From: Mycolicibacillus parakoreensis
GTDB lineage: Bacteria; Actinomycetota; Actinomycetes; Mycobacteriales; Mycobacteriaceae
DNA length: 64,000 nt
Direction of reading: 5' to 3'
Assembly (NCBI RefSeq): GCF_022370835.2
Contig: NZ_CP092365.1
Coordinates: 2,666,001 to 2,730,000 of the forward strand
The translations under genes were made by a program, and so were the position numbers. This document shows positions 42,824 to 51,826 of the stretch, piece after piece (within the stretch, counting starts at the first letter, position 1; each line of letters opens with the position of its first letter). The notes below the pieces were generated by a model. That model searched no databases. It saw nothing but the letters and a program-made list of their open reading frames with translations, and was not told the origin of the DNA.

Positions 42824-44409
42824 CCGATTCGCATGCGCCGGCCCCCGGCATGTTCACCCTGGTGTTGCACACCCACCTGCCGTGGCTGGCCCATCACGGG
42901 CGCTGGCCGGTCGGCGAGGAGTGGCTCTACCAGTCGTGGGCGGCCTGCTATCTGCCGGTGCTGCGGGTGCTGCGCACCTTGGCCGCCGAGGGGCGGCGCA
43001 ACCTGCTGACGTTGGGCATCACCCCGGTGGTCGCCGCCCAGCTCGACGACCCGTACTGTCTGGCCGGCATGGGCCACTGGTTGGCCAACTGGCGGCTGCG
43101 CGCGGCCGAGGCGGCCAGCCTGCGCCCGGGCGATCCGGCCGGCTCGCCGGCGCCGGCCTCCCAGCCCGACGCGATGCGGGCCTTTGGGCGCCGCGAGCAC
43201 GCCGCGGCCGAGGCCGCCGAGGCCGATTTCGCCGCCCACTGGCGCCACGGCGCCAGCCCGCTGCTGCGCGCCCTGCTCGACGCCGGCACCGTGGAGCTGC
43301 TCGGCGGACCGCTGGCGCACCCGTTCCAGCCGCTGCTGGCCCCGCGGCTGCGGGAATTCGCCCTCGCCGAGGGCCTGGCCGACACCGCGCACCGGCTGGC
43401 CCACACCCCGCGCGGGATCTGGGCGCCCGAATGCGCCTACGCCCCGGGCATGGAGCACGACTACGCCGCCGCCGGGGTGGGGCACTTCATGGTCGACGGC
43501 CCGTCGCTGCACGGCGACACCGCACTGGGCCGCCCGGTCACCGACTCCGGGGTGCTGGCGTTCGGTCGGGATCTCACCGTCAGCTACCGGGTGTGGTCGC
43601 CGAAGTCGGGCTACCCCGGCCACGCGGCATACCGGGATTTCCACACCTTCGACCACCGCACCGGGTTGAAGCCGGCGCGGGTCACCGGGCGCACCGTCGC
43701 CCCGGACCGCAAAGCCCCCTACGATCCGGTGCGCGCCGACGCCGCCGTCGACGCCCATGTCGCCGACTTCGTCGCGGTGGTGCGTCGGCGGTTGCACAGC
43801 GAAACCGAGCGCCTCGGACGTCCCGCCCACGTCGTCGCCGCGTTCGACACCGAGCTGTTCGGGCACTGGTGGCACGAGGGTCCGGTCTGGCTGGAACGGC
43901 TGCTGCGCGCCCTGCCCGAGGCCGGGGTGCGGGTCGGCACCCTCGCCGACGCCGCGGCGGCCGGGTTCGTCGGCGCGCCGGTTGAGCTGCCCGCCGGGTC
44001 CTGGGGATCGGGCAAGAACTGGCAGGTGTGGTCCGGGGAGCAGGTCGCCGACCTGGTGGCGCTCAACGCCGAGGTGGTCGACACCGCGCTGAGCGTCGTC
44101 GACAAGGCGCTGCCGCCCGCCGCGGCGGCCGCCTCGCTGGACGGGCCGGTGGTGCGCGACCGGGTGGCCGACCAGATCCTGCGCGAGGCGCTGCTGACGG
44201 TCTCCAGCGACTGGCCGTTCATGGTCAGCAAGGACTCCGCCGCCGAGTACGCGCGCTACCGCGCCCACCTGCATGCCCACGCCACCCGGGAGATCGCCGA
44301 CGCGCTGGCCTCCGGCCGCCGTGAGGTGGCCGCCCGGTTGGCCGACGGTTGGAACCGCGCCGACGGGTTGTTCGGCGCCCTGGATGCCCGGAGGCTGCCG
44401 CGGCCATGA
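42820..44409 (+). CDS. GH57 1,4-alpha-glucan branching enzyme-like protein
   Basis: The 529-residue GH57 protein has HTHLPWLAHHGRWP near the start, the nucleophile E204 in GIWAPECAY, and the acid/base D343 in FDTELFGHWW, followed by a C-terminal helical domain. The Rv3031 family is linked to branching of the glucan backbone of methylglucose lipopolysaccharide. GTG 42820 overlaps the methyltransferase stop, and its own stop overlaps the glycosyltransferase ATG, so the three are translated as a unit. Confidence 0.92.
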   Translation: MTDSHAPAPGMFTLVLHTHLPWLAHHGRWPVGEEWLYQSWAACYLPVLRVLRTLAAEGRRNLLTLGITPVVAAQLDDPYCLAGMGHWLANWRLRAAEAASLRPGDPAGSPAPASQPDAMRAFGRREHAAAEAAEADFAAHWRHGASPLLRALLDAGTVELLGGPLAHPFQPLLAPRLREFALAEGLADTAHRLAHTPRGIWAPECAYAPGMEHDYAAAGVGHFMVDGPSLHGDTALGRPVTDSGVLAFGRDLTVSYRVWSPKSGYPGHAAYRDFHTFDHRTGLKPARVTGRTVAPDRKAPYDPVRADAAVDAHVADFVAVVRRRLHSETERLGRPAHVVAAFDTELFGHWWHEGPVWLERLLRALPEAGVRVGTLADAAAAGFVGAPVELPAGSWGSGKNWQVWSGEQVADLVALNAEVVDTALSVVDKALPPAAAAASLDGPVVRDRVADQILREALLTVSSDWPFMVSKDSAAEYARYRAHLHAHATREIADALASGRREVAARLADGWNRADGLFGALDARRLPRP

Positions 44410-45650
44410 AGATCTTGATGGTGTCTTGGGAGTACCCGCCGGTGGTGGTCGGCGGGTTGGGCCGCCATGTGCACCACCTGGCGGTGGCGCTGGTCGCCGC
44501 CGGCCACGAGGTGGTGGTGCTCGCGCGCCAACCCACCGGCACCGACCCGTGCAGCCATCCGCCCAGCGACGAGGTCAGCCAAGGGGTGCGGGTCATCGCC
44601 GCCGCGCAGGACCCGCACGAGTTCAGCTTCGGTACCGACATGATGGCCTGGACACTGGCCATGGGTCACTCCATGGTTCGCACCGGGTTGACCGTGAAAA
44701 CCCGTGGCAGCGACGAGGTTTGGCGACCCGATGTGGTGCACGCCCACGACTGGCTGGTGGCGCACCCGGCGATCGCACTGGCCGAGTTCTACGATGTGCC
44801 GCTGGTGTCGACGATCCACGCCACCGAGGCGGGCCGGCATTCGGGCTGGGTCTCGGGGCCGATCAGCCGGCAGGTCCACGCGGTGGAATCCTGGCTGGCC
44901 CACGAATCGGATTGTCTGATCACCTGTTCGGCGTCGATGCGCGAGGAGATCAGCGAGCTCTTCGGCCCGGGGCTGGCCGAAACCACCGTGATCCGCAACG
45001 GGATCGAGGCGCAGCGCTGGCCGTTCGCCGTGCGCCGCGCGCACGCCGGGGCACCGGAGCTGCTCTATGTGGGCCGGCTGGAGTACGAGAAGGGTATTCA
45101 GGAGGCGATCGCGGCGCTGCCGCGCATCCGGCGCGCCCACCCGGGCACCACGTTGACCGTCGCCGGGGAGGGCACCCAACACGACTGGCTGCGCGAGCAG
45201 GCCCGCAAGAACCGGGTCGTCAAGGCCACCCGGTTCGTCGGACGCCTCGACCACGACGAGTTGCTCGCGGTGCTGCACCGGGCCGACGCGGCGGTGCTGC
45301 CCAGCCATTACGAGCCGTTCGGTCTGGCCGCACTGGAGGCCGCCGCCGCGGGCACCCCGCTGGTGACCGCCAACGTCGGCGGCCTCGGTGAGCTGGTCAC
45401 CGACGGGGTGACCGGGGTGTCGTGCCCGCCGCGGGATCCGGCCGGCCTCGCCGACGCGGTCTGCGCGGTGCTCGCCGACCCGGCCGGTGCCCAGCAGCGC
45501 GCCCGGGCCGCCCGCGCGCGGCTCACCACCGACTTCGACTGGGAGACCGTGGCCGACGAGACCGCCGGAGTGTATCTGGCGGCCAAACGGCGGGTGCGCT
45601 CCCCACAGCCGCGCCGCCCCATCGTCGAGCACGCCCTGCCCGACCGGTAG
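44406..45650 (+). CDS. GT4 alpha-1,4-glucosyltransferase (MGLP/glycogen)
   Basis: The 414-residue GT-B enzyme begins MKILMVSWEYPPVVVGGLGRHV (acceptor loop) and carries the GT4 nucleotide-sugar motif EPFGLAALEAAAAG with the E-x7-E pair. It has exactly the length of Rv3032, the glucosyltransferase implicated in elongating methylglucose lipopolysaccharide and in glycogen formation. ATG 44406 overlaps the preceding stop (ATGA). This completes the methyltransferase/branching/elongation trio. Confidence 0.94.
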   Translation: MKILMVSWEYPPVVVGGLGRHVHHLAVALVAAGHEVVVLARQPTGTDPCSHPPSDEVSQGVRVIAAAQDPHEFSFGTDMMAWTLAMGHSMVRTGLTVKTRGSDEVWRPDVVHAHDWLVAHPAIALAEFYDVPLVSTIHATEAGRHSGWVSGPISRQVHAVESWLAHESDCLITCSASMREEISELFGPGLAETTVIRNGIEAQRWPFAVRRAHAGAPELLYVGRLEYEKGIQEAIAALPRIRRAHPGTTLTVAGEGTQHDWLREQARKNRVVKATRFVGRLDHDELLAVLHRADAAVLPSHYEPFGLAALEAAAAGTPLVTANVGGLGELVTDGVTGVSCPPRDPAGLADAVCAVLADPAGAQQRARAARARLTTDFDWETVADETAGVYLAAKRRVRSPQPRRPIVEHALPDR

Positions 45651-45688
45651 GCGCGGCCTCAGGGCGTAGGCGCGGCCTCCGGGCCGTG

Positions 45689-45714
45689 CACAGCTAGGCG
45701 CCACAGCTAGGCGC
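45689..45714. repeat. 13-bp perfect tandem duplication
   Basis: CACAGCTAGGCGC occurs at 45689-45701 and again at 45702-45714. The second copy contains the stop codon of the minus-strand membrane protein gene. A separate 14-bp direct repeat GTAGGCGCGGCCTC lies at 45647-45660 and 45666-45679, beginning in the stop of the glycosyltransferase gene. Confidence 0.9.
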
Positions 45715-46069
45715 TGCGCCGGGCGGCGATGAACGAGCGCACCCCCATGACCACGTAGCCGACCAGCAGCACGAACATCACGGTGCTGGTGATCACCGCA
45801 CCCGGGCGTGCGGCGGTCCCGGCGATCAGGTCACCGAGTTTGACCACGTTCATCAACGAGCCCAGCGCACCGAGCAGCGCCACCGCCAGCGCGGCGTGGA
45901 TGGCGTGGCGGTGCGCGGCCGGCCGGCGGGCGATCAGGCCGGCCACCAGCAGCGCGATCCCGACGAAGGCGGGGATGAGCGCGGTGACGCTGGCCGCCGA
46001 GGAGGCGATGTAGGCGATGACACCGGTGAGCACGAGGATCGCGCCGATCACCAGGGTGAGGGTGGTCAC
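45707..46069 (-). CDS. Small four-helix membrane protein
   Basis: The 120-residue protein has four predicted hydrophobic helices (LTLVIGAILVLTGVIAYI, ALIPAFVGIALLVAGLI, HAALAVALLGALGSL, VMFVLLVGYVVMGV) and a short basic tail. GTG 46069 gives a compact protein starting MTTLTLVIGA. An in-frame start at 46177 would add a charged low-complexity extension and is less likely. Function unknown. The 205 bases before it (46070-46274) hold nothing I can recognise. Confidence 0.7.
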   Translation of the reverse strand: MTTLTLVIGAILVLTGVIAYIASSAASVTALIPAFVGIALLVAGLIARRPAAHRHAIHAALAVALLGALGSLMNVVKLGDLIAGTAARPGAVITSTVMFVLLVGYVVMGVRSFIAARRSA

Positions 46070-46274
46070 GGTGGGCTCTCTTTCTGCGGGGGCGGGGCGA
46101 TCGCGCACGTCGGCGCCGATCGGCGTCGCCGATGGTCCGTCGGCGCGGGGGTCGGTGTCGTCCCTCGACGCGTCCAACGGCGGTCGTCAACAGCGCAGTG
46201 TAGCCGGTCGCCGCGCCGGTATCGAATCCGTACCGGCAGCGCGGATTTCGTCCTTCGCTCGCACCGCGGTGCGC

Positions 46275-47012
46275 TCAGCCGGCGGTCTTCTTGCGTTCGA
46301 TGTCGGCGAGGGCCTCGGCGAGTTCGGCGCGTTCGGCCGCGCCGGCCTCCCACAGGTCCTGGCGGTTCTTGACGACCCTGGCCGGAGCCCCGACCGCGAT
46401 CGAGAAGTCCGGCACGTCGCCGCGCACGACCGCGTGCGAACCGAGCACGCAGCCCCGCCCGATCGTGGAGCCGCGCTGCACGGTCACCTTGGCCGCCACC
46501 CAGGTGTCCGGGCCGATCCGCACCGGGCTCTTGACGATGCCCTGGTCTTTGATCGGCAGCCTGATGTCGTCCATCTTGTGGTCGAAATCGACGATGTAGC
46601 ACCAGTCGGCCATCAGCACTGAATCACCGAGTTCGATGTCGAGGTAGGCGTTGATCACGTTGTCGCGGCCGAGCACCACCTTGTCGCCGAACCGCAGGGA
46701 CCCCTCGTGGGCCCGGATGGTGTTCTTGTCACCGATGTGCACCCAGCGCCCGAGCTCCAGCTGGGCGAGCTCGGGGGTGGCCTGGATCTCCACGTCCTTG
46801 CCCAGGAACACCATGCCGCGGGTGATGATGTGCGGGTTGGTCAGCTTGAATCTGGCCAGCCGCCAGTACCGGATGAGATACCACGGGGTGTAGGCCCGGT
46901 TGGCCAGCACCCACTTCAGCGAGGCCCGGGTGAGAAACCGGGCCTGCCGTGGATCGCGCAACCGAGAACCCCGCCAACGTTTGTGGATGGGGGCGCCCCA
47001 CATGGTGGTCAT
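46275..47012 (-). CDS. Hexapeptide-repeat acyltransferase
   Basis: The 245-residue protein contains a left-handed beta-helix typical of the maa/LacA family: LELGRWVHIGDKNTIRAH, then FGDKVVLGRDNVINAY, a YIVDFDHKMDD loop with the candidate catalytic His, and IGRGCVLGSHAVVRGDVPDF. It corresponds to Rv3034c, which sits beside the methylglucose lipopolysaccharide genes; acylation of that glycan is an attractive but unproven role. ATG 47012 or 47003 are both possible starts. TAGGCT at 47021-47026 (minus strand) is eight bases upstream of the former. Confidence 0.85.
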   Translation of the reverse strand: MTTMWGAPIHKRWRGSRLRDPRQARFLTRASLKWVLANRAYTPWYLIRYWRLARFKLTNPHIITRGMVFLGKDVEIQATPELAQLELGRWVHIGDKNTIRAHEGSLRFGDKVVLGRDNVINAYLDIELGDSVLMADWCYIVDFDHKMDDIRLPIKDQGIVKSPVRIGPDTWVAAKVTVQRGSTIGRGCVLGSHAVVRGDVPDFSIAVGAPARVVKNRQDLWEAGAAERAELAEALADIERKKTAG

Positions 47013-47050
47013 GACCGGAAAGCCTACGCGAGCGGTTCGCGACGACCCGA

Positions 47051-47056
47051 TACGCT
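47051..47056 (+). promoter_or_regulatory. -10 element of beta-propeller lipoprotein gene
   Basis: TACGCT, six bases, then ATG 47063: leaderless spacing. Confidence 0.5.
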
Positions 47057-47062
47057 CACCTG

Positions 47063-48358
47063 ATGCTGCGTCGGTGCCTTGCGATAGCGGCCGTGCTGGC
47101 GATGACGCTGGCCGGCTGCACCAACACCGACTCCTGGGTGGAGCCGGTGGCGTCGGTGGGCTGGCCGGCGCCGTACGCCGACGCGGCCAACAGCAGCTAC
47201 ACCGAGACCGCGGGGGCCACGGCGTTGACCCTGGCCTGGACCCGGTCGGTCAAAGGTGAGCTCGCGGCCGGCCCGGCGCTCAGCGAGACCGGGTATCTGG
47301 CGCTCAACGCCCAGACCGACGCCGGCTGCTCGCTGATGCAGTGGGAGGACGACAACGCCGGGCGGCAGCGCTGGTGTCTGCGGCTGGCCCAGGGCGGTGG
47401 CTTCGCCGGGGCGCTGTTCGACAAGTTCGACAATCTGTATGTGGGCGAACCGGGCCAGATGCTGGCGTTCCCCATCACCCAGTGGGTCCGCTGGCGCCAG
47501 CCGGTGATCGGGATGCCGACCACCCCGCGCCTGCTCGATCCGGGCCGGTTGCTGGTGGTCACCCATCTCGGGCAGGTGCTGGTGCTCGACGCCCACCGCG
47601 GCAGCGTGGTGGGCACCTCGCTGGACCTGGTCGACGGGGTCGCGCCCACCGATCCGCGCCGCGGGCTCGACGAGTGCGCCCGCGGCGGGTCGGCGTGCCC
47701 GGTGTCCGCACCGCCGGCGTTCGACGCCGTCCACAACCGGGTGGTGCTCAACCTGTGGGAACCCGGCGCCGACGCCCCCGTCCTGGTGGGCCTGCGCTAC
47801 CAGCCGGGGGGCAGCCCGCAGTTCACCCGGGAGTGGACCTCGAGTGCGGTCGGCGACGGCGCGCTGGGGGCCCCGGTGTTCTCCGCCGACGGCCAGACCG
47901 TCTACGTCAGCGGCCGCGACCGGCGGCTGTGGGCGCTGCACGCCGAGGACGGCTCCGCGAAGTGGTCGGTGCCGTTGACGTTTGCGGCCCAGACCCCGCC
48001 GGCGGTCTCCCCCGACGGGGTGATCGTGGCCGGCGGCGGGCCGCAGACCGACCTGGTGGCGATCCGCGACGACGACGACCACGGCGAGCAGCTGTGGCGC
48101 CGCGACGACGTCACGCCGCTGGCCACCGCCGGCCTGGCCGGGCACGCGGTCGCCTACACGGTCGTCGACGGCACCTCGGTGGGCCCGACCGGGCTGTCGC
48201 TGCTGGTGTTCGATCCCGGCGACGGGCGCACCCTCAACAGCTATCCGCTGCCGGAGGCCTCCGGGTTCCCGGTGGGGCTGGCGGTCGGGCCCGACCGGAG
48301 CGTGGTCACCGCCACCAGCGCCGGGCAGGTGTACAGCTTCGCCCCCACCGGATCATGA
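47063..48358 (+). CDS. PQQ-type beta-propeller lipoprotein
   Basis: The 431-residue protein has a signal peptide with lipobox LAGC (C19) and repeated propeller strands (LLVVTHLGQVLVLDAHRG, FSADGQTVYVSGRDRRLWAL, SVVTATSAGQVYSFAP). It matches Rv3035. It is anchored on the outer face of the membrane; BamB-like scaffolding is the general family expectation, but no quinone-binding or catalytic site can be named. Its stop overlaps the next ATG (ATGA), pairing it with a small membrane protein. Confidence 0.87.
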   Translation: MLRRCLAIAAVLAMTLAGCTNTDSWVEPVASVGWPAPYADAANSSYTETAGATALTLAWTRSVKGELAAGPALSETGYLALNAQTDAGCSLMQWEDDNAGRQRWCLRLAQGGGFAGALFDKFDNLYVGEPGQMLAFPITQWVRWRQPVIGMPTTPRLLDPGRLLVVTHLGQVLVLDAHRGSVVGTSLDLVDGVAPTDPRRGLDECARGGSACPVSAPPAFDAVHNRVVLNLWEPGADAPVLVGLRYQPGGSPQFTREWTSSAVGDGALGAPVFSADGQTVYVSGRDRRLWALHAEDGSAKWSVPLTFAAQTPPAVSPDGVIVAGGGPQTDLVAIRDDDDHGEQLWRRDDVTPLATAGLAGHAVAYTVVDGTSVGPTGLSLLVFDPGDGRTLNSYPLPEASGFPVGLAVGPDRSVVTATSAGQVYSFAPTGS

Positions 48359-48717
48359 GCGCCCATCCCGTCGCCGCGGCCCCGCGCCGCGCCGGCACCG
48401 CCGACCTCGTCGCCACCGTGCTGCTGCTGGTGGCGCAGCTGCTGCTCTACGCGATGACGATGATGGTGCTGGGGTTGATGGTGATGAGCACGGACAACTG
48501 CGCCTACGTCGAATGCGGTGACGAGGCCTGGCTCGGCCGGGCGCTGGCCCTCGGCTTCTGGGGCGGGGCGGCGTTGTTGGCCACCACCGTGACGGTCTCG
48601 GTGATGCGACGCCGGCGCAAGCGGCTCGCGTTCCTCGTCCCGATCCTGGGTCTGATCGCCCAACTCGGGCTGGGCGCGGGGGGCCTGGCGTTGGAATCGC
48701 TGGCCGGGCCGCTGTAG
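48355..48717 (+). CDS. Small three-helix membrane protein
   Basis: The 120-residue protein has three hydrophobic helices (DLVATVLLLVAQLLLYAM..., LGFWGGAALLATTVTVSVM, LAFLVPILGLIAQLGLGAG), a Cys pair in the first loop (NCAYVECGD) and a basic RRRRKR stretch. Function unknown. ATG 48355 overlaps the lipoprotein stop, so the two are coproduced. It converges with the TB22.2-like gene. Confidence 0.75.
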   Translation: MSAHPVAAAPRRAGTADLVATVLLLVAQLLLYAMTMMVLGLMVMSTDNCAYVECGDEAWLGRALALGFWGGAALLATTVTVSVMRRRRKRLAFLVPILGLIAQLGLGAGGLALESLAGPL

Positions 48718-48735
48718 TCGGCAGGGCGCGCCGGC

Positions 48736-49434
48736 TCAGCCCAGCGCCAGCGGCGGGATCGCCGAGCGCGCCACCCGCGCCGAGGTCGCCCCCGACGCCA
48801 GCGGCAGCAGCTCGCCGGGCGCGAAGAAGAAGATCAGCTCGTCGTCGGTGATCGCGAAGTTCTGGTAGTGCGCCGCATCGGTGCCGGTGCCGGGCAGCAC
48901 CGCCGCCCGCCAGCCCAGCTGGCGCTCCAGGTCGCGCTGCACCAGCGGAAAGATCGTCTCGAGCACGTCGGAGCTGCGGGTGCCGGGGCCGAACAGGGTG
49001 TCGAAGGTGATCGGCCGGTGGCGGTCCAGGTCGTAGCTGAAGGTCTTGTACCAGTTCGACGGCTGCGGGCCGCCGACGTCCTGGTAGATCTTGAGCACCA
49101 CGCTCTCGGTGCCGCCCGGGGGCGCACCCGACCGGTAGCGTTCGGTGCTGCCGTCCATCTCGTAGGGCACCGCGCGGGGGCCGGGCATCTGCGCGACACT
49201 GATGAACCCGTCGCGGTTTTGCACCACGTAATCGGTGAGGGCGTCCTGGTCGGCGTAGTCGGTGGGAAACACCAGGTTCAGCCGGTACTGCTCGGTGGTG
49301 GTCTGGATGCGGCAGAGCTGCTCGGCGTCGCCGACCCCGCCGAGGTCGGCGCATGACACCTCGGCGGTGGCGGCCGGTATCCCCAGCCAGGCGGCGATCC
49401 CGAGTGAAACAGCGGTGACGGCTCTGCGCATCAT
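48736..49434 (-). CDS. Secreted TB22.2-like protein (RsiV/DUF3298 domain)
   Basis: The 232-residue exported protein has a signal peptide (RRAVTAVSLGIAAWLGIPAATA), then Cys residues (SCADLGG, LCRIQ) and an RsiV-type domain (NWYKTFSYDL, ITFDTLFGPG, YQNFAITDDELIFFFAPGELLP). It ends RSAIPPLALG as in Rv3036c, the culture-filtrate protein TB22.2 reported as an esterase. ATG 49434 is chosen to match the homologue; ATG 49455 is also in frame. Confidence 0.85.
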   Translation of the reverse strand: MMRRAVTAVSLGIAAWLGIPAATAEVSCADLGGVGDAEQLCRIQTTTEQYRLNLVFPTDYADQDALTDYVVQNRDGFISVAQMPGPRAVPYEMDGSTERYRSGAPPGGTESVVLKIYQDVGGPQPSNWYKTFSYDLDRHRPITFDTLFGPGTRSSDVLETIFPLVQRDLERQLGWRAAVLPGTGTDAAHYQNFAITDDELIFFFAPGELLPLASGATSARVARSAIPPLALG

Positions 49435-49476
49435 CGGTGGTCTGATCCAGTCCATCAGCAGGGGCGGTGAAGGTGC

Positions 49477-50691
49477 TCAGCCTACCGGGCGACCCCCGGG
49501 CCCGCGGGTCGCCCGGCACACGAAGGCGGTGGCCTTGGCTGCCGCGCCGGCGCCGATGCGGGTGAGGATCACCGACAGCGGCGTGCTTCCCCGCAGCCCG
49601 GAGCGCAGCCGTCGGCGCAGCGCGTCGGGGTCCACGTCGACACCGCGCACCAGGATCTCCACCGCCCCGCAGTCGCGGGCGGTCAGCGCCGCGCGCAGCG
49701 CCTTGTCCTTATAGGGCAGCTGGTCGAGCACCTCGAAGCCGCGGGTTCCGGCCGGCACCGTGTCGCCGGTCAGGTAGGCGATGGCCGGGTCGAGCTTCCA
49801 CAGGTGGTGGCGGGCGCCGTAGTGGCGGACCAGCCCGGCGCGCACCACCGCGCCGTCGGGGTCGATGAGGTAGCGCCCGGCCGCACCGACCGGGCAGTCG
49901 TCGGGGTCGGCGTCGGTGAGCTCCTCGCCGCGGTCGAGCAGGACCGCACGGCGCCGCACCCCGACGGTGGCCACCCCCGGCGACCACAGGCAGGCCTCCC
50001 GCACCGACCCGAACAGGGAGGTGACCGTGATCTCGCCGCGGAATCCCAGCCGCCCCAGCGCGGCGAAGTCGATCCCGGGGGCGACTTTGACCACCAGGTC
50101 GCGGTCGCGGTAGGTCTGCAGCAGCCCGTCCAGTGCCGGGCGGTAGTCGCGCGGGTCGAACCGGCGCCGCCCGCCGGAGCGTCGTGCCGGGTCGGCGACG
50201 ATGACCGGGGCCGCGCTGACCGGCCGCAGCGCGTCGGCCCGGCACAGCGGCAGCGCGCCGGCCAGGTTGTGGTCGGCCATGGCCAGGCGCACCGGGTCGA
50301 GGTCACTGCCGAGCAGCCCGGCCGCGGTGGCCTGCAGCGCGGCCAATTCGGTGCCGATCGAGCAGGTGACGTCGTGCACGACGCGCCCGGCGAGCCGCTC
50401 GGCGCGGTGGCGGGCCACCGCCGCGGCGCTGGCCTGCTGCAGCGCCTCGTCGGTGAACAGCCACTCGGCGCTGCCGGGCAGCTCGGCCAGTTTCGCCGCG
50501 GCGCGGCGGCGCAGCAGCACCGTTTCGATCAGCGCGGCGGCGCGCCCACCGTGGTCGGCGCGCACCGCGGCCACATCGGCCAGCCGGGTAGCCGCGCTCA
50601 GCTCGCGGCGCGTGGTCTCGGCCAGCGCGGCCCGGCCGGCCGGCGAACGCAGATAGGCGACGTCGTCGCGGTCGAACGGGTAGCCGGTCAT
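49477..50691 (-). CDS. Class I methyltransferase with THUMP-like C-terminal domain
   Basis: The 404-residue protein has a SAM-binding region (VVHDVTCSIGTELAAL, LLGSDLDPVRLAMADHN) and an IVADPARRSGGRRRFDP segment typical of this family, then a C-terminal THUMP-like domain (RTRIGAG region, KALRAAL). It matches Rv3037c, which has been discussed as a methyltransferase in the glycolipid cluster, although the domain composition also fits RNA modification. Start ATG 50691 with GTG 50694 as alternative. It follows the next methyltransferase by ten bases. Confidence 0.82.
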   Translation of the reverse strand: MTGYPFDRDDVAYLRSPAGRAALAETTRRELSAATRLADVAAVRADHGGRAAALIETVLLRRRAAAKLAELPGSAEWLFTDEALQQASAAAVARHRAERLAGRVVHDVTCSIGTELAALQATAAGLLGSDLDPVRLAMADHNLAGALPLCRADALRPVSAAPVIVADPARRSGGRRRFDPRDYRPALDGLLQTYRDRDLVVKVAPGIDFAALGRLGFRGEITVTSLFGSVREACLWSPGVATVGVRRRAVLLDRGEELTDADPDDCPVGAAGRYLIDPDGAVVRAGLVRHYGARHHLWKLDPAIAYLTGDTVPAGTRGFEVLDQLPYKDKALRAALTARDCGAVEILVRGVDVDPDALRRRLRSGLRGSTPLSVILTRIGAGAAAKATAFVCRATRGPGGRPVG

Positions 50692-50701
50692 CACCGGTCG
50701 G

Positions 50702-51673
50702 TCAGGACGGCTTCACCCCGGTGACCATCACGTTGTAGAACCAGCCCTTGGGCGCGATCCGGCGCCACACCGTGGCGTCGACCCAGCTCAGCGCGATCCA
50801 GCTGGTGAACGCGAAGCGGGCCCAGCCCCAGCCGAGCCGGCCCGGCGGCACCGCCGCCTCGAACGTGCGCACCGGCCAGCCCAGCATGGCGGCGGTGAAC
50901 TCCTCGCTGGCGGTGGCGACGTCGGCCGCGCCCGCGCGGGTAGCCATCGCCTCCAGGTCGGCGGGGTCGAAGGTGTGCAGGTCGACCACCGCCTCCAGGG
51001 CGGCGGCACGCGACGATTCGTCGAGCTCGGTCTGCGGACGCCGCCAACCGCCCAACCCGGGCAGCCGGGTGAGGTTGGTGGTGACCCGCCAGGTCAGCGT
51101 CGACAACCCGCGCGCATAGCCGTTGCCGACGGTGGTGGGCTCCCCGGCGAACACGAAGCGACCGCCGGGTTTGAGCACCCGCAGCACCTCGCGCAGCGAC
51201 AACTCGACGTCGGGGATGTGGTGCAGCACGGCGTGGCCGACCACCAGGTCGAAGGTGTTGTCCTCATACGGGATGCCCTCGGCGTCGGCGACCCGACCGT
51301 CGACGTCGAGGCCGAGTCCCTGCCCGTTGCGGACCGCGACTTTGACCATGCCCGGGGACAGGTCGGTGACGCTGCCGCGCCGCGCCACCCCCGACTGCAT
51401 CAGGTTCAGCAGGAAAAATCCGGTGCCGCAGCCCAGCTCCAGGGCCCGGTCGTAGGGCAGATCGCGGCGCGCCTCGTCGGCGGGCACGATCGCGTCGAAC
51501 CGGCCGCGGGCGTAGTCCACGCAGCGCTGGTCGTAGGAGATCGACCACTTATCGTCGTAGCTCTCGGCTTCCCAGTCGTGGTAGAGCACCTGGGCGAGTT
51601 TGCTGTCGTGGCGCGCGGCCGCCACCTGCTCGGCGGTGGCGTGTGGGTTGGGTGCCGGGTCGGTAGTCGTCAT
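50702..51673 (-). CDS. Class I SAM-dependent methyltransferase
   Basis: The 323-residue protein has motif I ALELGCGTGFFLLNLMQSG, DLSPGMVKVAV, and FDLVVGHAVLHHIPDVELSLREVLRVL, the UbiE/Methyltransf_11 layout. It matches Rv3038c. The substrate is unknown. A TAGGCT -10 is nine bases before ATG 51673. It forms an operon with the THUMP-like methyltransferase gene. Confidence 0.87.
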   Translation of the reverse strand: MTTTDPAPNPHATAEQVAAARHDSKLAQVLYHDWEAESYDDKWSISYDQRCVDYARGRFDAIVPADEARRDLPYDRALELGCGTGFFLLNLMQSGVARRGSVTDLSPGMVKVAVRNGQGLGLDVDGRVADAEGIPYEDNTFDLVVGHAVLHHIPDVELSLREVLRVLKPGGRFVFAGEPTTVGNGYARGLSTLTWRVTTNLTRLPGLGGWRRPQTELDESSRAAALEAVVDLHTFDPADLEAMATRAGAADVATASEEFTAAMLGWPVRTFEAAVPPGRLGWGWARFAFTSWIALSWVDATVWRRIAPKGWFYNVMVTGVKPS

Positions 51674-51767
51674 GGTGGGGTCAGCCTAACGGCCGGTCGA
51701 GGTGGGGGGAAAACCGCCGCAACCGGCGCCACCCGCGCGGCTCGGCGCCGCGCCCGGGCGGTGGCGG

Positions 51768-51820
51768 AACGGCCGGGCCGCGCGCAGACGGGGGGATCTC
51801 GCGGCGACGGCCCGGCCGTT
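51768..51820. terminator. Perfect 13-bp stem after the histidine phosphatase gene
   Basis: AACGGCCGGGCCG (51768-51780) is complementary to CGGCCCGGCCGTT (51808-51820) across a 27-base loop. It starts seven bases past the phosphatase stop on the minus strand. No T-run; terminator by position. Confidence 0.6.
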
Positions 51821-51826
51821 GCCGGT

